DNA of 64,000 nt from Sandarakinorhabdus sp. (GCA_020692215.1 JAIMKW010000002.1:1-64000), one strand, 5' to 3'; positions 36,461 to 45,118 are shown, numbered from the stretch's first letter. Numbers and translations are program-made. Notes: generated by a model not told the origin, from the sequence alone.

Positions 36461-38947
36461 ATGGTTTCTGCCGTGTCGGTGATGTTCAAGCCACCCGCGA
36501 TCCTGCAGCCGGATTCGAGCTGGCGCGATCTGTTTCGGCTCGGGGCGGAAAACGATCCGCTCTGGCAGCGGGTGCGGCTGGCCCAGCTGCTGTTCCTGGA
36601 ACGCTATCTGCCGATGAACATACCGATTGCAATGGTGAACGGCGCGATCGTGCTTGCCTCGCTGTCGGCTGAAGTTGATCTTTGGGTGCTGCTTTTCTGG
36701 GCTGTAACGCAATGCCTTGCGATCGTGCTTGCGATTGCCAGGCTTTGGCGCAGCCGGGGCTCCGGGCCGCGCACCAGGGCGAGCCGGGCAGAACTGCTGT
36801 CCACGCTGGTGCAGCTGTTCATGGTTGGCTCTGGCTGGGGATTGCTGTTTGCCCAGGCACTGGCAAGGGCCGACCCGACAGATGCGATGCTGGTGGTGGC
36901 GATGACGATTGCGGGAATGGGCTGTCTTGCCTTTTCCACCGCGACCTGGCCGCTTGGCTCGCTTGCGATGTCGGGCACCGTCGCTTTGGGGACGACAGTG
37001 GGGCTTTTCCTGAACGATTGGGGCGATGCGTGGATGGTAACGCTGGTGATGGCCAGTTTCATCCTGTTCATCGGCCGCGGCAATGTGTTGACGACGGCTG
37101 CATTCCTTGGCCGGTTTCGCTTGCAGGACAGGCTGCAGGAACAGGAAGAGGTCGTTCGGCTGCTGCTGAACGAGTTCGAGGCGAATGGATCGGAATGGCT
37201 GTTTGAATTCGATGTATCTGGCCGGCTCACCTTTGCGTCCACCCGCTTTGCCGAGGCGCTTCGCCAGCCGGTGGATGCGGTGATCGGAGAGCATTGGACG
37301 CATTTCATACCCGATCGCAGCGTGGGCGACGAATTCATGGCTCTGATAACAAAGGGACTGCCGTTTCGTGATATCCTGCTACGGGTGGAGATCGATGGAG
37401 AGATCCGCTGGTGGTCACTCTCGGGAACCCCGAAAAACGACCGGGAAGGCCGGTTGCTGGGCTATCGCGGAGTTGGCTCCGATGTGACGGAGCGGCAACG
37501 GTCTGCCGAGCGAATCGCCGAGCTTGCAACATTCGATGCGCTGACCGGGCTGGTGAACCGGCGGATCATCGACCAGTCGCTGGGGGATGGTTTGCAGTCT
37601 CCTGACGGCGTCGCCTTGCTGTTCGTGGATCTGGATCGATTCAAGGCGGTGAACGACAGCATCGGGCATGGCGCGGGTGACCAGCTGCTGGCCGAAGTCG
37701 CGCTGCGGCTGCGTGATGTGGTGGCAGGTGATGTTGGTGCCCGCGGTCTTGTAGGGCGGCTGGGCGGTGACGAGTTTGCCGTGGTGCTGCGCGAGGCCGA
37801 TCTTCCCAGAGCGCTGGCGCTGGGCGACAAGATCATTGCCCGGCTTTCGCAACCCTACCGGATCGGCGACAAGACGGCGCAGATCGGTGCCAGCGTAGGC
37901 CTCGCCCTGGGCCCTGACGATGGAGACAGCGTGGAGGCGCTTATGCGCGCTGCCGATCTTGCGCTTTATGATGTGAAGGGCAAGGGCCGGGGCAGTGTCC
38001 GCCATTATGATCGGGCAATGCACAAGCGCACCGAACATCGCCGTTCGCTTGAGCTCGATCTCAGGAGCGCGCTTTCGCAAGGCCAGTTGCGGCTGGCGTT
38101 CCAGCCCGTGGTGGACGCAATCGACGAGCGCATCGTGGGGTTCGAGGCCCTGATGCGGTGGCGGCATCCGGTGGAGGGCGAGATTTCGCCGGCCATGTTC
38201 ATCCCGATCGCCGAGGAGGCGGGGCTGATCGGCGAATTGGGCGCCTGGGCCTTGAACGAGGCGTGCCGGGTGGCGGCAGGATGGCCGTTGCATGTGAAGC
38301 TGGCGGTGAACCTGTCACCGCTGCAGTTCGATGACCTCGGGCTGGTGGACATGGTGCGGCAGACACTGGCGCGCTGGCGGATCGCGCCGGAGCGGCTTGA
38401 GCTGGAGTTGACCGAAAGCCTGTTCCTCGACGAGCGTCCGCAGACAACCGCCATGCTTGCACAGTTGCACGATATGGGGGTCGGCTTTGCGCTTGACGAC
38501 TTTGGCACCGGCTATTCTTCGCTGGGCTATCTTCAGAAGATCGCGTTCAGCCGGATCAAGATCGACCGCAGCTTTGTGCAGGGCAGTGTGGCCAATGGCG
38601 GAGAGTCGACTGCAATCATCCAGGCCATCGTTGCACTGGCAGACAGGCTGGGCATGGAGACAACGGCCGAGGGAACGGAAACGCGCGCCGAATTCGAAGC
38701 CATGCGCAGGCTGGGTTGCGCGCAGATCCAGGGCTATTATTTCGGAAAGCCGATGTCGGCTGAAGACGCCGGGCGGTTGATGGATCGTTCGAGGCCGCTG
38801 GTATCGCTCGAAGAGCTGTGGCCACAGGGCGAACCGGCTATGGCTGCTGCGCCCAGGTCTGCAGCAGCCAGTGCGCAATCGCCAGGGGCGGCGGGGCGGA
38901 CCAGGCCCCTTCCCCGCGCAGCACGGAGCGGACCTCTTCGCGGCTGA
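36461..38947 (+). CDS. Membrane GGDEF-EAL protein with PAS domain
   Basis: About 828 residues. An N-terminal region with five to six membrane segments (about 50-205) is followed by a helical linker, a PAS-like sensor (about 235-345, ending in a GYRGVGSDVTERQ PAC motif), a GGDEF domain with an intact GGDEF at about 435-439, and an EAL domain starting GFEALMRWRHP (EAL at about 562-564) with NLSPLQF, ELTES, DDFGTGYSSL and KIDRSFV all present. Both cyclase and phosphodiesterase sites look intact; no RxxD inhibition site precedes GGDEF. ATG 36461 is preferred; 36482 is possible. The last 110 bases overlap the convergent nudC gene. Confidence 0.9.
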   Translation: MVSAVSVMFKPPAILQPDSSWRDLFRLGAENDPLWQRVRLAQLLFLERYLPMNIPIAMVNGAIVLASLSAEVDLWVLLFWAVTQCLAIVLAIARLWRSRGSGPRTRASRAELLSTLVQLFMVGSGWGLLFAQALARADPTDAMLVVAMTIAGMGCLAFSTATWPLGSLAMSGTVALGTTVGLFLNDWGDAWMVTLVMASFILFIGRGNVLTTAAFLGRFRLQDRLQEQEEVVRLLLNEFEANGSEWLFEFDVSGRLTFASTRFAEALRQPVDAVIGEHWTHFIPDRSVGDEFMALITKGLPFRDILLRVEIDGEIRWWSLSGTPKNDREGRLLGYRGVGSDVTERQRSAERIAELATFDALTGLVNRRIIDQSLGDGLQSPDGVALLFVDLDRFKAVNDSIGHGAGDQLLAEVALRLRDVVAGDVGARGLVGRLGGDEFAVVLREADLPRALALGDKIIARLSQPYRIGDKTAQIGASVGLALGPDDGDSVEALMRAADLALYDVKGKGRGSVRHYDRAMHKRTEHRRSLELDLRSALSQGQLRLAFQPVVDAIDERIVGFEALMRWRHPVEGEISPAMFIPIAEEAGLIGELGAWALNEACRVAAGWPLHVKLAVNLSPLQFDDLGLVDMVRQTLARWRIAPERLELELTESLFLDERPQTTAMLAQLHDMGVGFALDDFGTGYSSLGYLQKIAFSRIKIDRSFVQGSVANGGESTAIIQAIVALADRLGMETTAEGTETRAEFEAMRRLGCAQIQGYYFGKPMSAEDAGRLMDRSRPLVSLEELWPQGEPAMAAAPRSAAASAQSPGAAGRTRPLPRAARSGPLRG

Positions 38948-39716
38948 CCCAGCGGGCTTCGGCGATCTCGCTTTCATCCAGCGCCAGTTCGAGCCCCTCG
39001 GCCTGGGCGAAGGCGCCCATCATCAGGCTGGACGGAAACGGCCAGGGCTGGCTTGCGGCATAGCGAACCGAATGAACACGGATGCCCGCTTCTTCATGGA
39101 GTTCGCGGGCAACCGCCTCCTCCAGCGATTCGCCGGGCTCCACAAAGCCTGCCAGCGCCGAGAAAAAGCCTGCCGGAAAGTGCGGCCCGCGGCCGACAAG
39201 GGCCATGCCATCCTTTTCGGCAAGCATGATGACGACCGGGTCGACGCGGGGGAAATGTTCGGCTCCGCACGCATCGCACTGACGGCTGTAGCCGGCCTTT
39301 TCCGGCCGGGTGGGGGCGCCGCAATTGGCGCAGAAGCCGTGTCGGCGATGCCAATCGAGTACGGAGCGGGCCTGGGCGATGATGGCGGCGCGGCCGTCGG
39401 CAAGAATGGCGCCGGCGGCGCGCGCATCTGTTGCGACGCAGGGCAGATCATCATCCGGCTTGCCGTCGACTGCAAAGCGCGGTTCGCCCTGGGAATCGAG
39501 CCCGAGGAAGACCTGCTGGCCTTCCGGGCATTCGCTGCGCCGTGCCCAGAATAGCTCCGCGCCACCCTCTGCCATCATGGGCTTCAGGTCTTCCAGGATC
39601 AGGAAGCGGGCGGTGGGGTGCATCCGAGCAGCGTGGATTGCAGCGGAGTCGCGGCGCAGATGGTCTGCCCGGTCGAGCATGTTTCCGGTATATCCAAGAA
39701 GCGAATTCAATATCAT
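38838..39716 (-). CDS. nudC: NAD(+) diphosphatase NudC
   Basis: 292 residues. A zinc ribbon (Cys129, Cys132, Cys147, Cys150) precedes the Nudix box GFVEPGESLEEAVARELHEEAG (190-211) and the NADH-pyrophosphatase signature SQPWPFPSSLM. It hydrolyses NADH to NMNH and AMP and can remove NAD caps from RNA. Its start overlaps the mutY stop as ATGA. Its 3' end is covered on the opposite strand by the tail of the GGDEF-EAL gene. Confidence 0.95.
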   Translation of the reverse strand: MILNSLLGYTGNMLDRADHLRRDSAAIHAARMHPTARFLILEDLKPMMAEGGAELFWARRSECPEGQQVFLGLDSQGEPRFAVDGKPDDDLPCVATDARAAGAILADGRAAIIAQARSVLDWHRRHGFCANCGAPTRPEKAGYSRQCDACGAEHFPRVDPVVIMLAEKDGMALVGRGPHFPAGFFSALAGFVEPGESLEEAVARELHEEAGIRVHSVRYAASQPWPFPSSLMMGAFAQAEGLELALDESEIAEARWVSREEVRSVLRGEGAWSAPPPLAIAHWLLQTWAQQP

Positions 39717-40771
39717 AAAATGACCTGTTCGTGTGATTGATCAAGTACTGCCTTGGCAGCGCGGGCATAGAGTGTGGGAAAACCGATGGCCGGGATATCC
39801 TTGCGGCTGATCCAGGAAACAGGATTGCCGGCGATTTCGGCCATGCGGTGCGCAATGGTGGTGCAGGCGACCGAGAGGCGCAGTTCGAAATGGGTAAAGC
39901 CGTGGGAAACAGGCTCGGGAAGGATGCGCCATTCGGCCTCGAACGGCATGTGGAAGGGCTGGTCTGTGGCCCAGCCGGTGCCGGGAAGCGCGGGCATTCC
40001 GCCAAGCAGGCCACGGGGTGGGCGGCGGATGAGCGCGATATCATCCCCATGTTCGATCCACCATGCCAGGCCCTGCTTTTTGGGGCGGAGCCGCTTTGCG
40101 GCCTTGACGGGGTAGGCGTCAGGGTTGCCGTTCGCATGGGCGGCGCAATGGGGTGACAGCGGGCAGGCAAGGCAGCGCGGATTGCGCGGTGTGCAGGTGG
40201 TGGCGCCCAGATCCATCAGCGCCTGTGCAAAGTCGCCGGGTCGGTCCCTGGGAACATGCGGTGCCAGCGCTGCTGAAATCGGCGCTTTGGCGGCGGGCAG
40301 GGGGGTGGCGATTGCAAACAGGCGGGAAACCACGCGCTCGATGTTTGCATCGATCACAGTTGCCGGTTCCCCGAAGGCGATCGCGGCGATAGCGGCTGCC
40401 GTATAGGCGCCAATGCCGGGCAATTGGCGCAAATCTGCTTCTGTGGATGGAAAAGCGCCTGCTGCGGAAATGGCGCGGGCCGCGGCAAGAAGGTTGCGCG
40501 CCCGGGCATAATAGCCAAGCCCGGCCCATTCGCGCATCACGTCGGCATCGTCGGCCTTGGCCAGCGCTTGCACCGTGGGCCATCGGCCGAGGAACCGCAG
40601 CCAATAGGGCCCTGCTGCTGCTACCGTTGTCTGCTGCAGCATGATTTCGGCAAGCCAGACGCGATAGGGATCAGGCGCTTGGGTGCAGCCTGGCGGGTGG
40701 CGCCAGGGCAAGGCGCGTGCGTTCTTTTCGTACCAGCGCAGAATGTCGCGCGAAATGCTGTCGACGGGCAT
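39713..40771 (-). CDS. mutY: A/G-specific adenine DNA glycosylase
   Basis: 352 residues. Catalytic Glu42 in LAEIMLQQTTV, helix-hairpin-helix LPGIGAYTAAAI (117-128) with Asp141 in VIDANIERV, and a 4Fe-4S cluster ligated by Cys193, Cys200, Cys203 and Cys209 (C-X6-C-X2-C-X5-C). The C-terminal NUDIX-like domain, for recognition of 8-oxoguanine, includes LAWWIEHGDDIALIRRP and VSHGFTHFELRL. It excises adenine opposite 8-oxoG. ATG 40771 is the family start; the frame is open to 40951 but that part is antisense to the DciA gene. Confidence 0.95.
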   Translation of the reverse strand: MPVDSISRDILRWYEKNARALPWRHPPGCTQAPDPYRVWLAEIMLQQTTVAAAGPYWLRFLGRWPTVQALAKADDADVMREWAGLGYYARARNLLAAARAISAAGAFPSTEADLRQLPGIGAYTAAAIAAIAFGEPATVIDANIERVVSRLFAIATPLPAAKAPISAALAPHVPRDRPGDFAQALMDLGATTCTPRNPRCLACPLSPHCAAHANGNPDAYPVKAAKRLRPKKQGLAWWIEHGDDIALIRRPPRGLLGGMPALPGTGWATDQPFHMPFEAEWRILPEPVSHGFTHFELRLSVACTTIAHRMAEIAGNPVSWISRKDIPAIGFPTLYARAAKAVLDQSHEQVIL

Positions 40772-40798
40772 GCCGTCTCTCTGGCACAGGCTGGCGCG

Positions 40799-41356
40799 AT
40801 GGCGAAGCCTCCCAAAGACGAGACTCCGGCCGGCCGGGGTGTGCGGCAACGCACTGCGCAGCCCGCGCCTCGGCGAAACGGTGTCCGGGATGTCGGTTCG
40901 CTTCTGCCCGATGTCGGCGGGGTCGCCTTCAAGCGCTTCGGCTTCCTGCAAGGTGCGCTGCTGGGCCGTTGGCGCGAGGTTGTGGGGCCGGTTTATGCGC
41001 GCTGGTCAGTTCCAGATTCGCTGCGCTTTCCCCGCGGCCAGAAGACTGAAGGCACACTGACCATTCGCGTCGAGGGGCCATTTTCGGTGCAGTTGCAACA
41101 TGTTGCACCGCAGATCATCGAGAGGGTGAATCGGATTCTGGGCTACAATGCGGTGTCGCGCCTGAAGATCGTGCAGGGGCAGATTCCGGCGCCGGCTGAA
41201 AGGCCAAAGCCCCCCCCGGCTGCAATGGTCTCTGGATCAGGCGCCGCAACACCGGTCGGCAATCTTGTCGGCGTGAAGGATGAAGGCCTTCGCGCTGCGC
41301 TGGAAGACCTGGCGGCCCAGATCGCAATTGCGAAAGGGCCGCCCAAGATCAGCTGA
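40799..41356 (+). CDS. DciA-like DUF721 protein
   Basis: 185 residues of the DUF721/DciA family, an ancestral loader of the replicative helicase DnaB in bacteria that lack DnaC. The core matches the family: LGRWREVVGPVYARWSVPDSLRFP, TLTIRVEGPFSVQLQHVAPQIIERVNRILGY and VSRLKIVQG. The N-terminal 30 residues are basic and Pro-rich, and a Pro/Ala linker precedes a short C-terminal helix. It is divergent from mutY, 27 bases apart, the usual alphaproteobacterial neighbourhood. Confidence 0.88.
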   Translation: MAKPPKDETPAGRGVRQRTAQPAPRRNGVRDVGSLLPDVGGVAFKRFGFLQGALLGRWREVVGPVYARWSVPDSLRFPRGQKTEGTLTIRVEGPFSVQLQHVAPQIIERVNRILGYNAVSRLKIVQGQIPAPAERPKPPPAAMVSGSGAATPVGNLVGVKDEGLRAALEDLAAQIAIAKGPPKIS

Positions 41357-41359
41357 CAG

Positions 41360-41536
41360 TCAGACTTCGGTGACGGGGGAGTCGGCGCTCGCCTTCACAT
41401 TCTCGATGCACTTCAGCGCGGCGGCTTTCGACGAATAGCCCTCGGATGACGCTGCCAGAATGTTGCCATTGCTATGCTTCAGCCGCCAGCGGTGCTCTCC
41501 GGCCTTGTCCTTGTAGAGTTCGAATGTCATCGCCAT
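41360..41536 (-). CDS. DUF1508 (YegP-like) small protein
   Basis: 58 residues, reading MAMTFELYKDKAGEHRWRLK and then HSNGNILAASSEGYSSKAAALKC in two parts. This is the single-repeat DUF1508 fold (FELYKDKxGEWRWRLKAxNGxIIAxSEGYxSKxxAxxGI). The function of the family is not established. An AAGGAGATAG ribosome site lies 5-6 bases before ATG 41536, which strongly supports translation. A second ATG two codons later is an alternative. It is convergent with the DciA gene, 3 bases apart. Confidence 0.85.
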   Translation of the reverse strand: MAMTFELYKDKAGEHRWRLKHSNGNILAASSEGYSSKAAALKCIENVKASADSPVTEV

Positions 41537-41682
41537 GCTTCTATCTCCTTAATGTCTGCATGAGGGGTGCCATTGGTTGCAGGATTGCCGGGGCGGTGCA
41601 ACGGTTCGGTTGAAACATCCTGCACTTCTGCCTATCTCGGCATCGGGCGATGCAGGGGCATCGGGTGGAGACCAAAGGCTGC

Positions 41683-42048
41683 ATGACCATCTTGGACAAG
41701 AGCGATGGCGACCACAGCGATGTCGACCACAGCAATGGCGACCATGATGCGCGCTTTGCCGATGATGCCGAAAGGGCGTTCCGGATCACTGCGCGGCGCA
41801 ACCGGTTGCTTGGCCTCTGGGCCGGGGAAAAGCTGGGTCTCACCGAGGCGGAGGCCGATTCTTATGCAAGGGCGCTCGTCCACGCGGATTTCGAGGGAGC
41901 TGGCGACGAGGATGTGATTCGCAAACTGATCGGCGATCTTTTGAAGGCAGGCGTTGAAACGCGGGACATCGAAATCCGTGAGATGCTGTCGAGGATGGCC
42001 GGCGAAGCGCGCGCGCAAATCGACGAGCAAACAGAAAAGGCGGGCTGA
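41683..42048 (+). CDS. F1-ATPase inhibitor zeta subunit (DUF1476) with N-terminal repeat insertion
   Basis: 121 residues. The DUF1476 core is clear: ARFADDAERAFRITARRNRL then LGLWAGEKLGLTEAEADSYA, and a C-terminal four-helix part. In Paracoccus the zeta subunit blocks rotation of F1-ATPase through its N-terminal segment. Here residues 7-21 are three copies of a five-residue unit (SDGDH, SDVDH, SNGDH) encoded by a 15-bp tandem repeat, an Asp/His-rich insertion where the inhibitory peptide lies. ATG 41683 follows AAAGG by 5 bases. bolA starts 3 bases downstream. Confidence 0.9.
   Translation: MTILDKSDGDHSDVDHSNGDHDARFADDAERAFRITARRNRLLGLWAGEKLGLTEAEADSYARALVHADFEGAGDEDVIRKLIGDLLKAGVETRDIEIREMLSRMAGEARAQIDEQTEKAG
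41701..41745 (+). repeat. Three in-frame 15-bp tandem repeats in the zeta subunit gene
   Basis: Units AGCGATGGCGACCAC (41701-41715), AGCGATGTCGACCAC (41716-41730) and AGCAATGGCGACCAT (41731-41745) differ at one to two bases and keep the reading frame, each encoding Ser-Asp/Asn-Gly/Val-Asp-His. Confidence 0.95.
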
Positions 42049-42051
42049 ACC

Positions 42052-42291
42052 ATGCCGATGTCGGCGCAGGATATCGAAGCGGCGATCAGGGCCGCCATTC
42101 CCGATGCGGATGTCCGGCTGACGGACCTGGCGGGAGACAATGATCATTGGGCGGCGCATGTGACATCTGCGGCATTCGAGGGAATGCCGCGGGTGAAGCA
42201 GCACCAGATGGTCTACGCCGCACTCGGCGGGCGAATGGGCGGCGTGCTGCACGCCCTGCAACTGACAACCACAACTCCGGCAAGGAACTAG
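42052..42291 (+). CDS. BolA family protein
   Basis: 79 residues with the short BolA-like fold. The conserved helix-turn (EGMPRVKQHQMVYAALGGRM) contains the His used for iron-sulfur coordination with monothiol glutaredoxin. It lies between the zeta gene (3 bases) and grxD (3 bases), the classic BolA-Grx4 pairing, so it probably acts in 2Fe-2S trafficking or iron sensing in complex with GrxD. Confidence 0.92.
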   Translation: MPMSAQDIEAAIRAAIPDADVRLTDLAGDNDHWAAHVTSAAFEGMPRVKQHQMVYAALGGRMGGVLHALQLTTTTPARN

Positions 42292-42294
42292 ACG

Positions 42295-42624
42295 ATGGAC
42301 GCAAGCGGCGAACGTATCGATGGAATTGTGAAGAGCAATGATGTTGTCCTGTTCATGAAGGGAACTCCGCTGTTTCCCCAATGCGGGTTTTCAAGCCGTG
42401 CCGTGGCGATCCTGGAGCATCTGGACGTCGCCTTTCATTCGGTGGATGTTTTGCAGGATCAGGAAATCCGGCAGGGCATCAAGGCCTATTCGGATTGGCC
42501 GACCATTCCCCAGCTTTATGTGAAAGGGGAATTCGTCGGCGGATCGGACATCATGATGGAGATGTTCGAAGCGGGTGAACTGCAGGCCTTGATGACCGAT
42601 TCGGGCGTCAAGGCCACTGGCTGA
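42295..42624 (+). CDS. grxD: Monothiol glutaredoxin, Grx4 family
   Basis: 109 residues. CGFS active site at Cys30, preceded by VVLFMKGTPLFPQ, with WPTIPQLYVKGEFVGGSDIMMEM for glutathione binding. It carries a glutathione-ligated 2Fe-2S cluster and partners BolA. An AAGGAAC site precedes ATG 42295. Confidence 0.96.
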   Translation: MDASGERIDGIVKSNDVVLFMKGTPLFPQCGFSSRAVAILEHLDVAFHSVDVLQDQEIRQGIKAYSDWPTIPQLYVKGEFVGGSDIMMEMFEAGELQALMTDSGVKATG

Positions 42625-42646
42625 TCTTCCCGGCGCCTGACAGACC

Positions 42647-43393
42647 TTGGATCCGATCAGCTTCGGCCGTCTCTGGCCCCTGACGCTTGGCGTGTTGAAG
42701 CGCCACGCAGAACTGCTTGTGCCCGTGGCGCTGGCATTCCTGTTTCTGCCGCAGCTGGTTTTCAATTGGCATGTGGGAGACACGCCGCCGGCCGATCTTT
42801 TCGGTGCCGACCGGCTGGCCGGCGATCTGGCTGCGCTGGCGTTTCTGCTTCTTCTGTCGTTGATCGGCCAGCTGACGATCAGCTTCATCGCGGTTCGCGA
42901 TGGCACCTGGGGGCTGACATTGGGCGAGGTGCTCCAACGCAGCTTAAAGTTGCTGATACCGGCGCTGGCGGTTTCGATGATGCAGGGGCTGGCCGTTGGT
43001 TTCGGCCTTTTGCTCTTTATCCTGCCCGGCCTGTGGCTTCTTTCGCGCCTTGTGCTGGTGGTGCCATTGATAGCGACTGATGTGGCAGACCCTGTGCATG
43101 CCTTGAAGGCGAGCTGGCGGCTGACGGAAGGCTACTCCATCAGGATATTGGGGATGCTGGCAATCCTGATCCTGGGCTTCATCATGCTTTCGTTGGGGAT
43201 CAACGGTCTCGGGGCGGCAATCGGGGTGGTCTCGACCGTGGCGACAGGCCAGCCGGAAGACGGCTGGGGCCTTGGCCGCTGGCTGTTCGAGGCGCTGGCA
43301 GGGCTGGCTTCGGCCCTGATCGGGGTTCTTTACCTCTGCTTTGTCGCTTCGCTGTGCCGGGCGCTCAATGCGCTGCCCCGCACGCAGGGCTGA
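42647..43393 (+). CDS. Polytopic membrane protein of unknown function
   Basis: 248 residues with about six hydrophobic segments (around 22-36, 62-82, 100-125, 125-142, 165-190, 215-235). The pattern SFGRLWPLTLGVLKRHAELLVPVALAFL and ADPVHALKASWRLTEGY is like the membrane domain found with glycerophosphodiesterases and in many sphingomonad unknowns (a helix with conserved L-x-x-SW-x-L-T). TTG 42647 is the first start; no strong ribosome site is seen, so the start is uncertain. It precedes folA by 5 bases and is probably co-transcribed. Confidence 0.7.
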   Translation: MDPISFGRLWPLTLGVLKRHAELLVPVALAFLFLPQLVFNWHVGDTPPADLFGADRLAGDLAALAFLLLLSLIGQLTISFIAVRDGTWGLTLGEVLQRSLKLLIPALAVSMMQGLAVGFGLLLFILPGLWLLSRLVLVVPLIATDVADPVHALKASWRLTEGYSIRILGMLAILILGFIMLSLGINGLGAAIGVVSTVATGQPEDGWGLGRWLFEALAGLASALIGVLYLCFVASLCRALNALPRTQG

Positions 43394-43398
43394 ACCGC

Positions 43399-43935
43399 AT
43401 GCGGCCTGAGATTGTGCTGGTGGTGGCGGTGGCCGACAATGGTGTGATAGGCAACGAAGGTGCCATGCCATGGCATCTTCCGGCCGACTTGCGCCATTTT
43501 CGCCGACTGACGGTGGGCAAGCCAGTGGTGATGGGGCGGAAAACCTTTGAATCGATCGGCAAACCCCTTTCGGGCCGCCACAATATCGTGCTGACGCGTC
43601 AGCCCGGCTTCGCCGCTGAGGGCGTGACAGCTGTTGCAAACCTGGCCGAGGCGATTGCCGCTGCGGGGCTGAACCCAAAGGCGCGTGCACCTGAAATCAT
43701 GGTGATTGGAGGGGCGCAGATCTATGCCGAGGCCCTGCCGATTGCGACGCGGGTTGAGCTGACCCGCATTCATGTTTCGCCCGAGGGCGATACATATTTT
43801 CCGCAGCTGGATCCGGCACGATGGATTGAAACCGCCCGAACAGCGCACGCCGCTGATGCAGATGCGCCTGCGCATGATTTCATCACCCTGGCGCGGCGGC
43901 TGGAAGACAGCCCGTCTGGCACCGCGCCGAACTAG
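43399..43935 (+). CDS. folA: Dihydrofolate reductase
   Basis: 178 residues. Family motifs in order: VVAVADNGVIGNEGAMPWHLPADLRHF, VVMGRKTFESIGKPLSGR, NIVLTRQ, EIMVIGGAQIYAEALP and the C-terminal RIHVSPEGDTYFPQ. It reduces dihydrofolate to tetrahydrofolate with NADPH. No adjacent thyA is present. An AGGG site is upstream of ATG 43399. Confidence 0.96.
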   Translation: MRPEIVLVVAVADNGVIGNEGAMPWHLPADLRHFRRLTVGKPVVMGRKTFESIGKPLSGRHNIVLTRQPGFAAEGVTAVANLAEAIAAAGLNPKARAPEIMVIGGAQIYAEALPIATRVELTRIHVSPEGDTYFPQLDPARWIETARTAHAADADAPAHDFITLARRLEDSPSGTAPN

Positions 43936-43951
43936 CGGCTAACGGGCACGC

Positions 43952-44896
43952 ATGATCATTGTTGGAGGACCATGCCGCCTGCCGGCCAGCTTGCGCGGCG
44001 GCGCTTTGGCGCTGGGGAATTTCGACGGGGTTCATCGCGGGCACCAGGCCGTCATCCGCGCTGCAATGGATATTGCGCGATTGCAGGGCAGGCCGGCGCT
44101 GGTGGCGACGTTCGATCCGCATCCGTCGCGCTTCTTCCGGCCGGATGCGCCCCCCTTTGCCTTGACGACGACGGCGCAGAAGCTGGATCTGTTCGCCGGC
44201 CTGGGGCTGGACGGCGCAGTGGTAATTCCCTTCGATGCAGCGCTTGCCGGGCTGTCGGCAGAGGGCTTTGCGCACGGATGGCTCTCTGATCGGCTTGGTA
44301 TTTCCCATGTCGTGACCGGGCAGGATTTCACCTTTGGCAAAGGCCGTTCCGGCAACGCGGCGATCCTTGCCGCGTTGGGGGCCGAGCTTGGTTTTACAGC
44401 AAGTGCGCTGGCGCCCGTCACTGAAATTCGCTTCGATGGAGAGCGCGGCGATGGCCCGATTTCCTCCACCCGAGTTCGTGCAGCCCTGCAGGCAGGTGAC
44501 ATGCCATTGGCTACGAGCCTGTTGTCGCGCCCTTTCACCATCGCAATGCCCGTGGTGCACGGAGACAAGCGCGGGCGGACAATCGGCGTGCCGACGGCGA
44601 ATCAGGAACTGGGGGACTATGTGCGGCCGCGCTACGGCGTATATGCCGTTCGCATTCGGCTGCCGGATGGCATCGTGCGGGCCGGGGTTGCGAACCTGGG
44701 CATCCGGCCGATGTTCACCCCGCCAAAGGAATTGCTGGAAACCTGGATCTTCGATTGGTCCGGAGACCTCTATGGCCAGGTTGTCGAGGTGGAGCTGGCG
44801 CATTTCCTGCGGCCCGAGATGAAGCTCGACGGACTGGAGGCGCTTCAAGCGCAAATTGCGCGGGATGCCGATGAAGCGCGGCGACTTCTGGCCTGA
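43952..44896 (+). CDS. ribF: Bifunctional riboflavin kinase/FAD synthetase
   Basis: 314 residues. FAD synthetase domain: LGNFDGVHRGHQ (HxGH variant His28-x-x-His31), TFDPHPSRFF, VVTGQDFTFGKGRSGN and ISSTRVRAAL. Riboflavin kinase domain: HGDKRGRTIGVPTAN, then YGVYAVRI and GVANLGIRPMF. It converts riboflavin to FMN and FAD in the cytoplasm. It follows folA by 16 bases. Confidence 0.96.
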   Translation: MIIVGGPCRLPASLRGGALALGNFDGVHRGHQAVIRAAMDIARLQGRPALVATFDPHPSRFFRPDAPPFALTTTAQKLDLFAGLGLDGAVVIPFDAALAGLSAEGFAHGWLSDRLGISHVVTGQDFTFGKGRSGNAAILAALGAELGFTASALAPVTEIRFDGERGDGPISSTRVRAALQAGDMPLATSLLSRPFTIAMPVVHGDKRGRTIGVPTANQELGDYVRPRYGVYAVRIRLPDGIVRAGVANLGIRPMFTPPKELLETWIFDWSGDLYGQVVEVELAHFLRPEMKLDGLEALQAQIARDADEARRLLA

Positions 44897-44941
44897 AGCG
44901 GGACAAGAGCCAGAAGAACGCGGTAGAGCCTGTTCGCTGGA

Positions 44942-45118
44942 TTAGGCGGAAACGCGGGCCGCCTCATCCTGGACGAGCTGCCGCGCAAAGCTGAGACACT
45001 GGCCGCACTGGGGGCGACATCCGAGCCGTTGATAGGCCTCCCGCTCGCAGCGGACGCCACCGCGGGCAAGTTCCCGGATCTGCGATTCCCGCAGGGCGTT
45101 GCACGAGCAGACGATCAC
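44942..45118 (-). CDS. bfd: Bacterioferritin-associated ferredoxin
   Basis: 58 residues with the four Bfd cysteines Cys4, Cys6, Cys38 and Cys41 ligating a 2Fe-2S cluster, in the family context VCSCNALRESQIRELARGG and CRPQCGQCLSFARQ. Bfd reduces bacterioferritin-stored iron to release it. The start is taken as GTG 45118 by homology. No Shine-Dalgarno is visible, and an ATG at 45208 is in frame but lies within the putative promoter. Upstream sequence contains Fur-like palindromes, consistent with iron control. No bfr is adjacent. Confidence 0.88.
   Translation of the reverse strand: MIVCSCNALRESQIRELARGGVRCEREAYQRLGCRPQCGQCLSFARQLVQDEAARVSA

Noticed and set aside
34958..37303. 781-codon open frame on the minus strand across cytochrome c, pheA and the GGDEF-EAL gene
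   Set aside because: It is antisense to three well-supported genes, rich in Arg, Gln, His and Pro, with no domain; a GC-bias shadow.
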